The translations under genes were made by a program, and so were the position numbers. Below, one piece after another: positions 16,532 to 24,639 of a DNA stretch of 64,000 nt; positions within the stretch are counted from its first letter, which is position 1; each line of letters begins with the position of its first letter. This DNA is from an uncultured Eubacterium sp. (GTDB lineage Bacteria; Bacillota; Clostridia; Lachnospirales; Lachnospiraceae): contig CAKRDZ010000007.1 in NCBI GenBank assembly GCA_934316845.1, positions 34,851-98,850 on the forward strand, written 5' to 3'. Under the pieces are notes generated by a model. It did no database searches. It saw only the letters and a program-made list of their open reading frames with translations, and was not told the DNA's origin.

Positions 16532-17557
16532 ATGGATTACAAGAAAGCAGGCGTAGATATTGAAGCAGGATACAAAGCAGTTTCTTTGATGAAAGAGCAC
16601 ATCGCTTCGACAATGAGACCAGAAGTTTTGACCGATATCGGAGGGTTTTCCGGTGCATTTTCCATGAAAAAATTTATGGGAATGGAAGAGCCTACGTTGG
16701 TTTCCGGTACAGACGGCGTGGGAACGAAATTAAAGATTGCATTTCTTCTGGACAAGCATGATACCATTGGAATCGATTGTGTGGCAATGTGTGTAAACGA
16801 TATTGCCTGTGCCGGTGGTGAACCATTATTTTTCCTTGATTATATTGCATGCGGAAAAAATGAACCGGAAAAGATCGCAAAGATCGTAAGCGGAGTAGCC
16901 GAAGGATGCCGTCAGTCAGAAGCCGCATTGATCGGTGGAGAGACAGCTGAGATGCCGGGATTCTATCCGGCAGATGAGTATGATCTGGCAGGATTTTCCG
17001 TCGGCGTGGTAGACCGCAAAGACATGATTACCGGAAAAGAACTGAAAGCAGGAGATGTGCTTGTTGGTATGGCATCTTCCGGTATTCACAGTAACGGATA
17101 CTCTCTGGTGCGTCAGGTATTTTCGATGAATACAGAGGCACTTGGCCGTCATTATGAATCCCTTTCCGGTACTCTCGGAGAGACGCTTCTGACACCGACA
17201 AAAATTTATGTAAAAGCCTTGAAAGCGATTAAAGAAGCCGGTGTTAAGATTAAAGCATGCAGCCATATCACAGGCGGTGGATTTTATGAAAATATTCCTC
17301 GTATGCTGATCGAGGGAACCCATGCCAATATTAAGAAAGACAGTTTTGTCATTCCGCCGATCTTCGAGATGCTGGCAAAAGATGGAAATGTCGAAGAGGC
17401 AGCCATGTTTAATACATATAACATGGGCGTGGGAATGCTCACAGCCGTAGATAAAAACGATGTAGATAAGACCGTAGAAGCCATTCGTGCAGCAGGTGAA
17501 GTACCATATATCATGGGCGAGATCGCAGCTGGCGAAAAAGGCATCACATTATTATAA
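16532..17557 (+). CDS. purM: Phosphoribosylformylglycinamidine cyclo-ligase
   Basis: PurM converts FGAM plus ATP to aminoimidazole ribonucleotide, step five of purine synthesis. The 341-residue product has DYKKAGVDIEAGYKAV at the start, the nucleotide-binding LVSGTDGVGTKLKIA, VNDIACAGGEPLFFLDYIA, GGETAEMPGFY and HITGGGFYENIPRM. All are diagnostic. A GTG/ATG-type extension to 16499 is possible, but AAGGAG lies 6 bases before the ATG at 16532, which gives the standard N-terminus. It is the first gene of a purM-purN-purD run read from the strong promoter at 16431. Confidence 0.97.
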   Translation: MDYKKAGVDIEAGYKAVSLMKEHIASTMRPEVLTDIGGFSGAFSMKKFMGMEEPTLVSGTDGVGTKLKIAFLLDKHDTIGIDCVAMCVNDIACAGGEPLFFLDYIACGKNEPEKIAKIVSGVAEGCRQSEAALIGGETAEMPGFYPADEYDLAGFSVGVVDRKDMITGKELKAGDVLVGMASSGIHSNGYSLVRQVFSMNTEALGRHYESLSGTLGETLLTPTKIYVKALKAIKEAGVKIKACSHITGGGFYENIPRMLIEGTHANIKKDSFVIPPIFEMLAKDGNVEEAAMFNTYNMGVGMLTAVDKNDVDKTVEAIRAAGEVPYIMGEIAAGEKGITLL

Positions 17558-17570
17558 TTGAGGTGATGGC

Positions 17571-18191
17571 ATGAAGACAGCAGTTTTGGTATCCGGTGGA
17601 GGAACGAATCTCCAGGCGATCATCGACAGTCTTTCAGCGGGAAAGATCACCAATACGACATTGGAACTTGTTGTGAGCAACAAACCGGGAGCGTATGCCC
17701 TTGAGCGTGCGGCGAAAAACGGCATTCAAAGTGAATGTGTGATCCCGAAAGATTATTCTACAAGAGAAGAATACGGGGAGGCGATGATCTCGCTTCTGGA
17801 AGAACATGGGATTGACTTGGTCGTATTGGCGGGATTTTTGGTTATTTTACCGGAAAATCTCGTGGCTCATTATGCCGGCAGGATGATCAATATTCATCCG
17901 TCGCTGATCCCGGCACACTGCGGTCCGGGATATTATGGATTGAAAGTGCATGAAAGTGTGCTGGCAAGAGGCAACAAAGTGACGGGAGCAACCGTTCATT
18001 TTGTCAATGAGATTGCGGACGGCGGCCCGATCATTATCCAGAAAGCAGTAGAAGTACAGGATGATGACACGCCGGAAATTCTCCAAAAGCGAGTGATGGA
18101 GCAGGCAGAGTGGCATATTTTGCCGCAGGCGATCGATGATATTGCCAATGACCGGATTAAAATTGTAAATGGAATTGTAAAACATAAATAG
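17571..18191 (+). CDS. purN: Phosphoribosylglycinamide formyltransferase
   Basis: PurN transfers a formyl group from 10-formyl-THF to GAR. The 206-residue product has the N-terminal VLVSGGGTNLQAIID, the central VVLAGFLVILPENLV, and the active-site stretch INIHPSLIPA with the catalytic Asn-His. HFVNEIADGGPIIIQ follows, including the family aspartate. The insertion CGPGYYGLKVHE between them is longer than in the E. coli enzyme but occurs in clostridial forms. It lies 13 bases after purM. Confidence 0.95.
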   Translation: MKTAVLVSGGGTNLQAIIDSLSAGKITNTTLELVVSNKPGAYALERAAKNGIQSECVIPKDYSTREEYGEAMISLLEEHGIDLVVLAGFLVILPENLVAHYAGRMINIHPSLIPAHCGPGYYGLKVHESVLARGNKVTGATVHFVNEIADGGPIIIQKAVEVQDDDTPEILQKRVMEQAEWHILPQAIDDIANDRIKIVNGIVKHK

Positions 18192-18209
18192 GAAAGTGAG
18201 GACTTTTCA

Positions 18210-19484
18210 ATGAAAGTACTGATTGTAGGAAGCGGTGGACGTGAACATGCAATCGCGGCGAGTGCTGCGAAGAGCAAACAGGTAGATGAGATTTATTGTG
18301 CTCCTGGAAATGCGGGGATTGCCGGACTGGCAGCCTGTGTGGACATCGGTGCGATGGAATTTGATAAACTGGCAGATTTTGCAGAAGAAAAGGGAATTGA
18401 TCTTACGATCATCGGAATGGACGATCCGCTGGTTGGCGGTGTCGTAGATGTGTTTGAAAAACGCGGTCTGCGTGTCTTTGGACCGAGAAAAAATGCAGCG
18501 ATCATCGAGGGAAGCAAGGCATTTTCCAAAGATCTGATGAAAAAATACGGCATTCCGACTGCCGGTTATGAGAATTTTGATTCTCCGGAAGCCGCGCTTG
18601 CTTATCTGGAGACGGCAAAGATGCCGATCGTATTGAAGGCAGATGGTCTGGCGCTTGGAAAAGGCGTTTTGATCTGCAATACGCTGGAAGAAGCCAAAGA
18701 TGGCGTAAAAACACTGATGCTTGACAAACAGTTTGGCGATGCCGGAAATCAGATCGTCATTGAAGAATTTATGACCGGACGCGAAGTGTCCGTATTGTGT
18801 TATTGTGACGGTACGCATATCAAACCGATGACAAGTGCTCAGGATCACAAACGTGCCAAAGATAACGATGAGGGACTCAATACCGGTGGTATGGGAACAT
18901 TTTCTCCGAGTCCGTTTTATAATGAAGAAGTACAGCGTTTCTGCGAGGAAAAAGTATATCAGCCGACGATGGATGCCATGAAAGCAGAGGGAAGAGATTT
19001 TGTCGGAATCCTGTTTGTTGGATTGATGCTGACAGAAGATGGCCCGAAAGTGCTTGAGTACAATGCGCGTTTTGGCGATCCGGAAGCACAGGTTGTTCTT
19101 CCGCGTATGAAAAATGACATCGTGGATGTGATGAATGCCTGCATCGATGGAAGGCTGGACGAGATTGACCTGCAGTTTGAGGACAATGCGGCAGTCTGTG
19201 TCGTACTGGCTTCGGATGGATATCCGCTGCAGTATGAGAAGGGCAAAGTGATCACAGGATTTGAGAACTTTAAGGGAAAAGACGGATATTATGTCTTCCA
19301 CGCCGGCACAAAATTTGATGCGGACGGAAATATTGTTACCAATGGTGGACGTGTTCTCGGCGTGACTGCCAAAGGAAAAGATCTGAAAGAGGCACGCAAA
19401 AATGCGTATGCAGCGACAGAATGGATTTCCTTTGAGAACAAATACATGAGACACGATATCGGAAAAGCAATTGATGAGGCTTAA
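18210..19484 (+). CDS. purD: Phosphoribosylamine-glycine ligase
   Basis: PurD joins phosphoribosylamine and glycine using ATP, step two of purine synthesis. The 424-residue ATP-grasp protein opens with MKVLIVGSGGREHAIA and has VLKADGLALGKGV in the ATP-grasp domain. The GREVSVLCYCDG, QDHKRAKDNDEGLNTGGMG and LEYNARFGDPEAQVVLPR blocks are all characteristic. It uses ribosylamine made by purF, which is not in the window. It lies 18 bases after purN in the same operon, and glyA, whose product yields one-carbon units for purine synthesis, is next. Confidence 0.97.
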   Translation: MKVLIVGSGGREHAIAASAAKSKQVDEIYCAPGNAGIAGLAACVDIGAMEFDKLADFAEEKGIDLTIIGMDDPLVGGVVDVFEKRGLRVFGPRKNAAIIEGSKAFSKDLMKKYGIPTAGYENFDSPEAALAYLETAKMPIVLKADGLALGKGVLICNTLEEAKDGVKTLMLDKQFGDAGNQIVIEEFMTGREVSVLCYCDGTHIKPMTSAQDHKRAKDNDEGLNTGGMGTFSPSPFYNEEVQRFCEEKVYQPTMDAMKAEGRDFVGILFVGLMLTEDGPKVLEYNARFGDPEAQVVLPRMKNDIVDVMNACIDGRLDEIDLQFEDNAAVCVVLASDGYPLQYEKGKVITGFENFKGKDGYYVFHAGTKFDADGNIVTNGGRVLGVTAKGKDLKEARKNAYAATEWISFENKYMRHDIGKAIDEA

Positions 19485-19491
19485 GTGCACG

Positions 19492-19516
19492 GCTGAGTGT
19501 ATGTTACACTTGCAGC
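19492..19516 (+). promoter_or_regulatory. Small hairpin in the purD-glyA spacer
   Basis: GCTG-AGTGT (19492-19500) pairs with ACACT-(TG)-CAGC (19506-19516) around an ATGTT loop, with a two-base bulge. A short AT-rich stretch, not a T-run, follows. It could be a processing site or a weak attenuator between purD and glyA. No convincing promoter is seen in this spacer. Confidence 0.35.
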
Positions 19517-19549
19517 ACTTTCTATAAAAATAAAAAAGGAGAGTAAGAG

Positions 19550-20788
19550 ATGTATTCATTTGAAGAAGTAGTAAAAGCAGATCCGGAACTTGCCAAAGCG
19601 ATGGAACTTGAGACAAATCGTCAAAATGATCATATCGAACTGATCGCTTCGGAAAACTTTGTAAGCAAAGCGGTTATGGCAGCAATGGGAAGTACCTGCA
19701 CCAACAAATATGCAGAAGGATATCCGGGAAAACGTTATTATGGCGGATGCCAGTACGTAGACATGATCGAAGATCTGGCTAGAGAGCGTGCCAAAAAATT
19801 GTTTGGCTGTACGTATGTGAATGTTCAGCCCCACTCCGGTGCACAGGCTAATATGGCGGTGTTTTTTGCCCTTGTTAAACCGGGCGAGACGGTTATGGGT
19901 ATGAATCTTGACCATGGCGGTCATTTGTCACATGGAAGCCCTGCAAACATTTCAGGAACCTATTATCATATCGTACCTTATGGCGTCAATGACGCAGGAT
20001 TCATCGATTACGATGAAGTAGAGCGCATTGCCAAAGAGTGCAAACCGAAAATGATCATCGCAGGAGCAAGTGCATACTGCCGTAAGATCGATTTCAAACG
20101 TTTCCGTGAGATCGCGGATGAAGTAGGTGCTTTCCTGATGGTAGATATGGCACATATCGCAGGTCTGGTAGCTGCCGGCGTACATGAAAGCCCAATTCCA
20201 TACGCTCATGTAACGACAACGACAACACATAAGACACTTCGCGGACCTCGTGGCGGTATGATCCTTTCCAGCGAAGAATTTGCGACAGAGCACAAATTAA
20301 ACAAAGCCATCTTCCCGGGAATCCAGGGAGGTCCTTTGATGCATGTGATCGCAGCAAAAGCCGTCTGCTTCAAAGAAGCACTGGATCCAAGTTTCAAAGA
20401 ATACGGTAAAAATATCGTAGCCAACGCGCAGGCACTCTGCAAAGGGTTGATGTCTCGTGGTATCGATATCGTATCCGGTGGTACGGATAACCACTTGATG
20501 CTTGTTGACCTTGTCAATAAGGGATTGACCGGTAAGGAAGTAGAGGCATGGCTGGATGAGGCCAATATCACAGCCAATAAAAATACCATTCCAAATGATC
20601 CGCAGAGTCCATTTGTGACAAGTGGTGTGCGTCTCGGTACAGCGGCTGTGACAACACGCGGATTTAATACAGAGGACATGGATCAGGTAGCAGAGGCAAT
20701 TGCCATGCTGATCGACGATGTCAATGCCAACAAAGCAAAAGCAATGGAAATTGTAAAGACATTGACCGATAAGTATCCATTGTACTAA
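19550..20788 (+). CDS. glyA: Serine hydroxymethyltransferase
   Basis: GlyA interconverts serine and glycine while loading tetrahydrofolate with a one-carbon unit, supplying both the glycine used by PurD and formyl donors for PurN. The 412-residue product has IELIASENFVSKAVM, YAEGYPGKRYYGGCQYVD, VNVQPHSGAQAN and the PLP lysine K228 in TTTTHKTLRGPRGG. A GGAGAG site precedes ATG. Its placement after purD is metabolically coherent, and cotranscription is likely. A clear terminator lies 27 bases after the stop. Confidence 0.98.
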   Translation: MYSFEEVVKADPELAKAMELETNRQNDHIELIASENFVSKAVMAAMGSTCTNKYAEGYPGKRYYGGCQYVDMIEDLARERAKKLFGCTYVNVQPHSGAQANMAVFFALVKPGETVMGMNLDHGGHLSHGSPANISGTYYHIVPYGVNDAGFIDYDEVERIAKECKPKMIIAGASAYCRKIDFKRFREIADEVGAFLMVDMAHIAGLVAAGVHESPIPYAHVTTTTTHKTLRGPRGGMILSSEEFATEHKLNKAIFPGIQGGPLMHVIAAKAVCFKEALDPSFKEYGKNIVANAQALCKGLMSRGIDIVSGGTDNHLMLVDLVNKGLTGKEVEAWLDEANITANKNTIPNDPQSPFVTSGVRLGTAAVTTRGFNTEDMDQVAEAIAMLIDDVNANKAKAMEIVKTLTDKYPLY

Positions 20789-20814
20789 AAATACAGAAAT
20801 TAACAATGATACGA

Positions 20815-20847
20815 AGAGAAGTCCGGGAAGACCGGGCTTCTCTTTTT
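20815..20847 (+). terminator. Rho-independent terminator after glyA
   Basis: AGAGAAG-CCGG pairs with CCGG-CTTCTCT (20815 to 20843) and is followed by a T-run. It closes the purMND-glyA unit. Confidence 0.9.
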
Positions 20848-20892
20848 GAATGTACGGGTTACGAAAAATTGTGTGTGTCTGCAAAATATACT

Positions 20893-20921
20893 TTGACATG
20901 GCGGTGAAAAAGAGGTAAAAT
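20893..20921 (+). promoter_or_regulatory. sigma-A promoter of the GGDEF gene
   Basis: TTGACA (20893-20898), a perfect -35, and TAAAAT (20916-20921) are spaced by 17 bases. The leader to the ATG at 20980 is about 50 bases. Confidence 0.8.
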
Positions 20922-20979
20922 AGGAAAAAATATAATTTTTTACAACGGAAAAGGATTTGTTGACAGAAAGGTGAAAATC

Positions 20980-22887
20980 ATGTTTGGAAATGGAAGAAAG
21001 ACGATTGGCTTGTTTATTTTCAGCAGTTATGAACCATATCAGCAGGAAATATGCCATGGGGTTGCAGAACAGGCGTATGCAAAGGGATACAACGTAGCTG
21101 TGTTCAATTCGTTTGGAAGTTACGGTGACAATGTGGAATATTTTGAAGGGGAAGCAAGAATCTTTGATCTGCCGGATTACTCCAAATTTGCGGGGATTGT
21201 GCTGGCAACCGATACGTTTAACATCGTGGGAGCACAGGAGAAGATTATGGAACATATCCGCAGTGAATCCAGGTGTCCGGTTGTATCGCTGCGCCAGGCA
21301 ATGAACGGAATTAACAATATTTTACTGGATGAGCGGGAGACGATGGAGGAGATCATCCGCCATGTCATTGAGGTACATAAAGCAAAAGATATTGCGTTCA
21401 TGTCCGGCCCGAGGGAACGTTACGATGCGAATTTCCGCCTTGCCTGCTTTAAACGGATCATGCAGGAGTACGGGTATGAAATTGGAAAAAACAGGATTTT
21501 TCATGGAAATTTCTGGAAAGATCAGGGAGACAAGGCTTGTGATTATTTTCTGGCAGGAGGAAAATGGCCGGAAGCGATCATCTGTGCCAATGACAATATG
21601 GCGCTTTCCGTCTGCGATGTTCTCTGTGAGCGGGGGATCCGTGTTCCGGAAGATATTATCGTCACTGGGTACGACGGCGAAGAAGAAGGAAAATACTATC
21701 AGCCGGCACTCACTACAGTGGAAGTGGATTTTAAGGATATGGCATATCAGGCGGTAAATCTGATTGATAAGCACCAGCAGGATCTACAGAATGAAATGAT
21801 CTATGCCAAGACAAAATGTTACCCGAAAGAGTCGTGCGGCTGTAAAAAAATGGATGTTAATTTTACAAAACGTGCGATGCATTACAGTTCCAATATCCGT
21901 TTAAGTAATATGGAAATGCAGTTTAGTTTTATGTCCATTGATTTTGGAAAAATCAGGAAAATATGTGATATGCCGGCAGTCATTCGCAAATACATCTACA
22001 ATTTTCAAGACTTTACCGATTATTATCTCTGCCTGTGTGATGAACTGGGGCAGAGACGGGAGGAGCATACACAGTATTATACAGATAAGATGCATCTGCG
22101 TGTCGGATTTCATGACCGCAAAAGGATGTCTGCTCCGGGAGAAAATCTGGATATTGAATTTCCAAGAAAGGAACTGCTGCCGCATGAATTGATCGATGCG
22201 GCGCCACAGTGCTTTTATTTTGTGCCGGTTCATTATCAGAATACCTGCTTCGGATATGAGGCGTACCGGTTTTCCCAGCCGGATAATGGAGGGGCGATTT
22301 ATGCCCGCTGGACGATTGCGGTAGCCAATGCGATAGAGGCGATCCTGGTGCAGCAGAAACTGCATAATCTGATCAATGAATTGGAAAATATGTATGTCCG
22401 CGATGTGATGACCGGGTTATATAACCGCCGGGGGTTTGAAAATTACGCCAGACCTCTGTTTTTGGAAGCAAAAGTAAATGAGATCAGTGTATGCGTCATT
22501 GGAATTGATGCCGATGGCTTAAAGCCGGTCAATGATATATTTGGACATCATGAAGGGGATAATGTTCTGCGTGCCGTTGGCTACGCTATCAATGAAGCCA
22601 CCTGTCAGGGGCAGATTGGAGCAAGGATCGGCGGAGATGAATTTGAAGTGATACTGATAAACGTCGATGAAAACGACGCCAGACACTGGGTTGATACGTT
22701 TGAACGAAGCCTGGAAAAGTATAATAAAAAATCCGGAAAACCATATCAGGTTCATGCAAGCGCGGGATACCGCGTCGGGGTTCCGGGGCCTTCGGATACA
22801 TTGGAGAGTTTTATGAAAGAAAGCGACGACATCATGTATCAAAATAAGGTCGAAAATAAACGCAGGAGAAACGAACCCCTGCGTTAA
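20980..22887 (+). CDS. Diguanylate cyclase with LacI-type ligand-binding domain (cytosolic)
   Basis: This 635-residue protein has no signal peptide or membrane helix. Residues about 7-275 form a LacI/GalR-type periplasmic-binding fold, as in KTIGLFIFSSYEPYQQEICHGV and the conserved ICANDNMALSVCDVLCERGIRVPEDI...VTGYDG stretch. The DNA-binding domain of LacI regulators is absent. A middle region (about 285-465) may be GAF-like. The C-terminal GGDEF domain starts with RDVMTGLYNRRGFENYA and has an intact GGDEF near residue 551, so it probably makes cyclic di-GMP. The usual RxxD inhibitory site upstream is replaced by CQGQ. The ATG at 20980 is preferred to GTG 20971 because GAAAGG abuts the latter. 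A cytosolic metabolite, perhaps a sugar, likely controls it. Confidence 0.88.
   Translation: MFGNGRKTIGLFIFSSYEPYQQEICHGVAEQAYAKGYNVAVFNSFGSYGDNVEYFEGEARIFDLPDYSKFAGIVLATDTFNIVGAQEKIMEHIRSESRCPVVSLRQAMNGINNILLDERETMEEIIRHVIEVHKAKDIAFMSGPRERYDANFRLACFKRIMQEYGYEIGKNRIFHGNFWKDQGDKACDYFLAGGKWPEAIICANDNMALSVCDVLCERGIRVPEDIIVTGYDGEEEGKYYQPALTTVEVDFKDMAYQAVNLIDKHQQDLQNEMIYAKTKCYPKESCGCKKMDVNFTKRAMHYSSNIRLSNMEMQFSFMSIDFGKIRKICDMPAVIRKYIYNFQDFTDYYLCLCDELGQRREEHTQYYTDKMHLRVGFHDRKRMSAPGENLDIEFPRKELLPHELIDAAPQCFYFVPVHYQNTCFGYEAYRFSQPDNGGAIYARWTIAVANAIEAILVQQKLHNLINELENMYVRDVMTGLYNRRGFENYARPLFLEAKVNEISVCVIGIDADGLKPVNDIFGHHEGDNVLRAVGYAINEATCQGQIGARIGGDEFEVILINVDENDARHWVDTFERSLEKYNKKSGKPYQVHASAGYRVGVPGPSDTLESFMKESDDIMYQNKVENKRRRNEPLR
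22849..22885 (-). terminator. Terminator of sigG, embedded in the 3' end of the GGDEF gene
   Basis: AACGCAGG (22859-22866) pairs with CCTGCGTT (22878-22885) around an 11-base loop. Read leftward it is followed by a T-rich run (TTTATTTT). The stem overlaps the last codons and stop of the convergent GGDEF gene. Confidence 0.7.
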
Positions 22888-22893
22888 AAGTAC

Positions 22894-23673
22894 TTATTCA
22901 TGTAATTCTTCTCTCATAAGGCCCAGTGCGTTCTTTTCAAGCCGGGAAACCTGGGCTTGTGAGATGTGGATCTCTTTGGCTACTTCCATTTGTGTTTTTC
23001 CCTGAAAATAGCGGAGTTCAATAATGTTTTTTTCGCGTGTCGGAAGCGAGCGGATCGCTTCACGCAGGGACAACATTTCGACCCATCCTTCTTCTTTATT
23101 TTTCGTATCACTGATCTGATCCATGATATAAAGAGTATCTCCCCCTTCCGAATAAACCGGTTCATACAGAGAAACCGGACTTTGTATTGCATCCAGAGCC
23201 ATCGCGATCTCTTCTGGAGTGGACTCTAATTTTTTGGCAATTTCTTCCAACGTTGGTTCCTTTTCGGACTGTTTCATCAGCGCTTCTTTCGTATAGATGG
23301 CTTTATAAGCGATATCGCGCAGTGAACGGCTGACGCGGATACTGTTATTGTCGCGCAGGTAACGCCGCACTTCTCCAATGATCATAGGGACTGCGTACGT
23401 GGAAAATTTTACCTGTAATGTCGTATCAAAATTGTCAATGGCTTTCATTAAGCCGATGCATCCGATCTGAAAAAGATCATCTACGTTTTCTCCGGCACTG
23501 GTAAAGCGCTGGATGATACTCAGGACGAGACGGAGATTCCCGTGGATAAAAGTATCTCTTGCACGGCGGTCTCCTTTTTTTATTTTATCAAACAGGATCT
23601 GTTTTTCTTCTTCGGTGAGGAGTGGAAGTTTTCCGGTGTTTACTCCACAGATTTCAACTTTGTATTGTGCCAT
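22894..23673 (-). CDS. sigG: RNA polymerase sporulation sigma factor SigG
   Basis: SigG directs late forespore transcription after engulfment. The 259-residue product starts with the SigG signature KVEICGVNTGKLPLL, which includes the segment bound by anti-sigma factors. Region 2 has the core motifs DLFQIGCIGLMKAIDNFD and FSTYAVPMIIGEVRRYLRD. Region 3 and a region 4 helix-turn-helix (GKTQMEVAKEIHISQAQVSRLEKNAL) follow. The presence of a full-length SigG indicates that the lineage has, or recently had, endospore genes. The usual upstream spoIIGA-sigE genes are not adjacent. It has its own forespore-type promoter candidate. Confidence 0.95.
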   Translation of the reverse strand: MAQYKVEICGVNTGKLPLLTEEEKQILFDKIKKGDRRARDTFIHGNLRLVLSIIQRFTSAGENVDDLFQIGCIGLMKAIDNFDTTLQVKFSTYAVPMIIGEVRRYLRDNNSIRVSRSLRDIAYKAIYTKEALMKQSEKEPTLEEIAKKLESTPEEIAMALDAIQSPVSLYEPVYSEGGDTLYIMDQISDTKNKEEGWVEMLSLREAIRSLPTREKNIIELRYFQGKTQMEVAKEIHISQAQVSRLEKNALGLMREELHE

Positions 23674-23701
23674 TGTCTATCCCTCACTTCTTTTGTATTT
23701 T

Positions 23702-23730
23702 TAGTTTGCCACAAATTGAATGAAATATTC
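23702..23730 (-). promoter_or_regulatory. Candidate SigG/SigF-type promoter of sigG
   Basis: On the - strand GAATA (23730-23726) and CAAACTA (23708-23702) are separated by 17 bases. This resembles the forespore consensus (GHATR and CATnhTA) with one -10 mismatch. The position, about 30 bases upstream of the start codon, fits autoregulation known for sigG in Bacillus. Confidence 0.5.
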
Positions 23731-23788
23731 CTGACGCGAATAAGATTTATAAAAAGAAAATCAGCGGGATTTTGAAAAGGGGTAGTCT

Positions 23789-24049
23789 ATGCGCATCTGT
23801 GAATTGAGGGAAAAAGAAGTGATCAATGTGTGTAACGGGGAGCGGCTCGGATTTGTCGAAGATATGATCTTTGATCTGTGCAAAGGGTGTATTTCCCATA
23901 TTGTCGTCCCTAAAAATTGTAAATTTATGGGAATTTTTGGAAAAGACGAAGAGTATGTCATTGACCTGCGGTGTATCTGCCAGATTGGAAGCGATATCAT
24001 TCTGGTGGAAATGCCGTCTGAAAAAAAACATAATTTTTGTGAAAAATAA
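23789..24049 (+). CDS. YlmC/YmxH family PRC-barrel sporulation protein
   Basis: This small 86-residue protein is a single PRC-barrel domain. It has the family phrases LREKEVINVCNGERLGFVED, DLCKGCISHIVVP and GSDIILVE. YlmC/YmxH proteins are found next to sporulation genes in Clostridia and Bacilli, and their molecular function is poorly defined. Here the gene sits divergently beside sigG, which supports a sporulation link. An AAAGGGG site precedes ATG. The protein has several cysteines (residues 4, 15, 31 and others) that could be redox- or metal-linked, but this is not established. Confidence 0.85.
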   Translation: MRICELREKEVINVCNGERLGFVEDMIFDLCKGCISHIVVPKNCKFMGIFGKDEEYVIDLRCICQIGSDIILVEMPSEKKHNFCEK

Positions 24050-24050
24050 C

Positions 24051-24079
24051 TTTACGGCGCGGGCGTTTTCGATTATGAT
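24051..24079 (+). promoter_or_regulatory. Possible sigma-A promoter of nrdR
   Basis: TTTACG (24051-24056) and TATGAT (24074-24079) are 17 bases apart. Three ATAGAAAA-like direct repeats follow (24084-24112) before the ribosome site. Their meaning is unclear. Confidence 0.45.
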
Positions 24080-24124
24080 AAACTATAGAAAAAATATAGA
24101 AAACATAGAAAAGAGGTTACAAGG

Positions 24125-24580
24125 ATGAAATGCCCGTTTTGTGGAGAAGATAATACAAAAGTGATCGATTCCAGACCGGCGGATGACAACAGTTCCATTC
24201 GCAGAAGGAGACAGTGTGAACGCTGTGGAAAACGGTTTACCACCTATGAAAAGCTGGAGACGATCCCACTTGTTGTCATTAAAAAGGATCTGGCAAGAGA
24301 ACCTTACAACAGAGATAAGATTGAACAGGGAATATTCCGGTCGTGTACTAAACTGGCGATATCGATCGATCAGATCAATCAGGTCGTCGATCAGATTGAA
24401 ACAGAGATCTTTAATCTTGGCGAAAAAGAAGTATCCAGTAAATATATCGGAGAAGTGGTCATGGAGCGCCTGAAAATGTTAAATCCGGTGGCTTATGTAC
24501 GCTTTGCATCAATCTACCGGGAGTTTAAGGACGTCAATACCTTTATGGATGAAATCAAAAAAATACTGGACAATCAATAA
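24125..24580 (+). CDS. nrdR: Transcriptional repressor NrdR
   Basis: NrdR is a zinc-ribbon plus ATP-cone repressor of ribonucleotide reductase genes, sensing ATP and dATP. The 151-residue product has the four-cysteine finger in MKCPFCGEDNTKVIDSR and RRRRQCERCGKRF. The ATP cone follows, from VVIKKDLAREPYNRDKIEQGI to the C-terminus. Every family hallmark is present and the length is standard. AGAGG precedes ATG. No NrdR box is visible at its own promoter, so the targets must lie elsewhere. Confidence 0.97.
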   Translation: MKCPFCGEDNTKVIDSRPADDNSSIRRRRQCERCGKRFTTYEKLETIPLVVIKKDLAREPYNRDKIEQGIFRSCTKLAISIDQINQVVDQIETEIFNLGEKEVSSKYIGEVVMERLKMLNPVAYVRFASIYREFKDVNTFMDEIKKILDNQ

Positions 24581-24596
24581 AAAGATATGCTATACT
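24567..24596 (+). promoter_or_regulatory. Possible sigma-A promoter of comM
   Basis: TGGACA (24567-24572) lies within the 3' end of nrdR and TATACT (24591-24596) just after its stop, spaced by 18 bases. It would drive comM-dprA-topA. Confidence 0.55.
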
Positions 24597-24639
24597 CTGA
24601 ACAGGCAGTTTCTCCTTTTGGAAGAAAAGGAGAATCATT

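Noticed and set aside
18207..19616. A 469-codon leftward frame opposite purD
   Set aside because: It covers purD exactly and is an antisense shadow. Residue composition is unlike a real protein and purD has every family motif.
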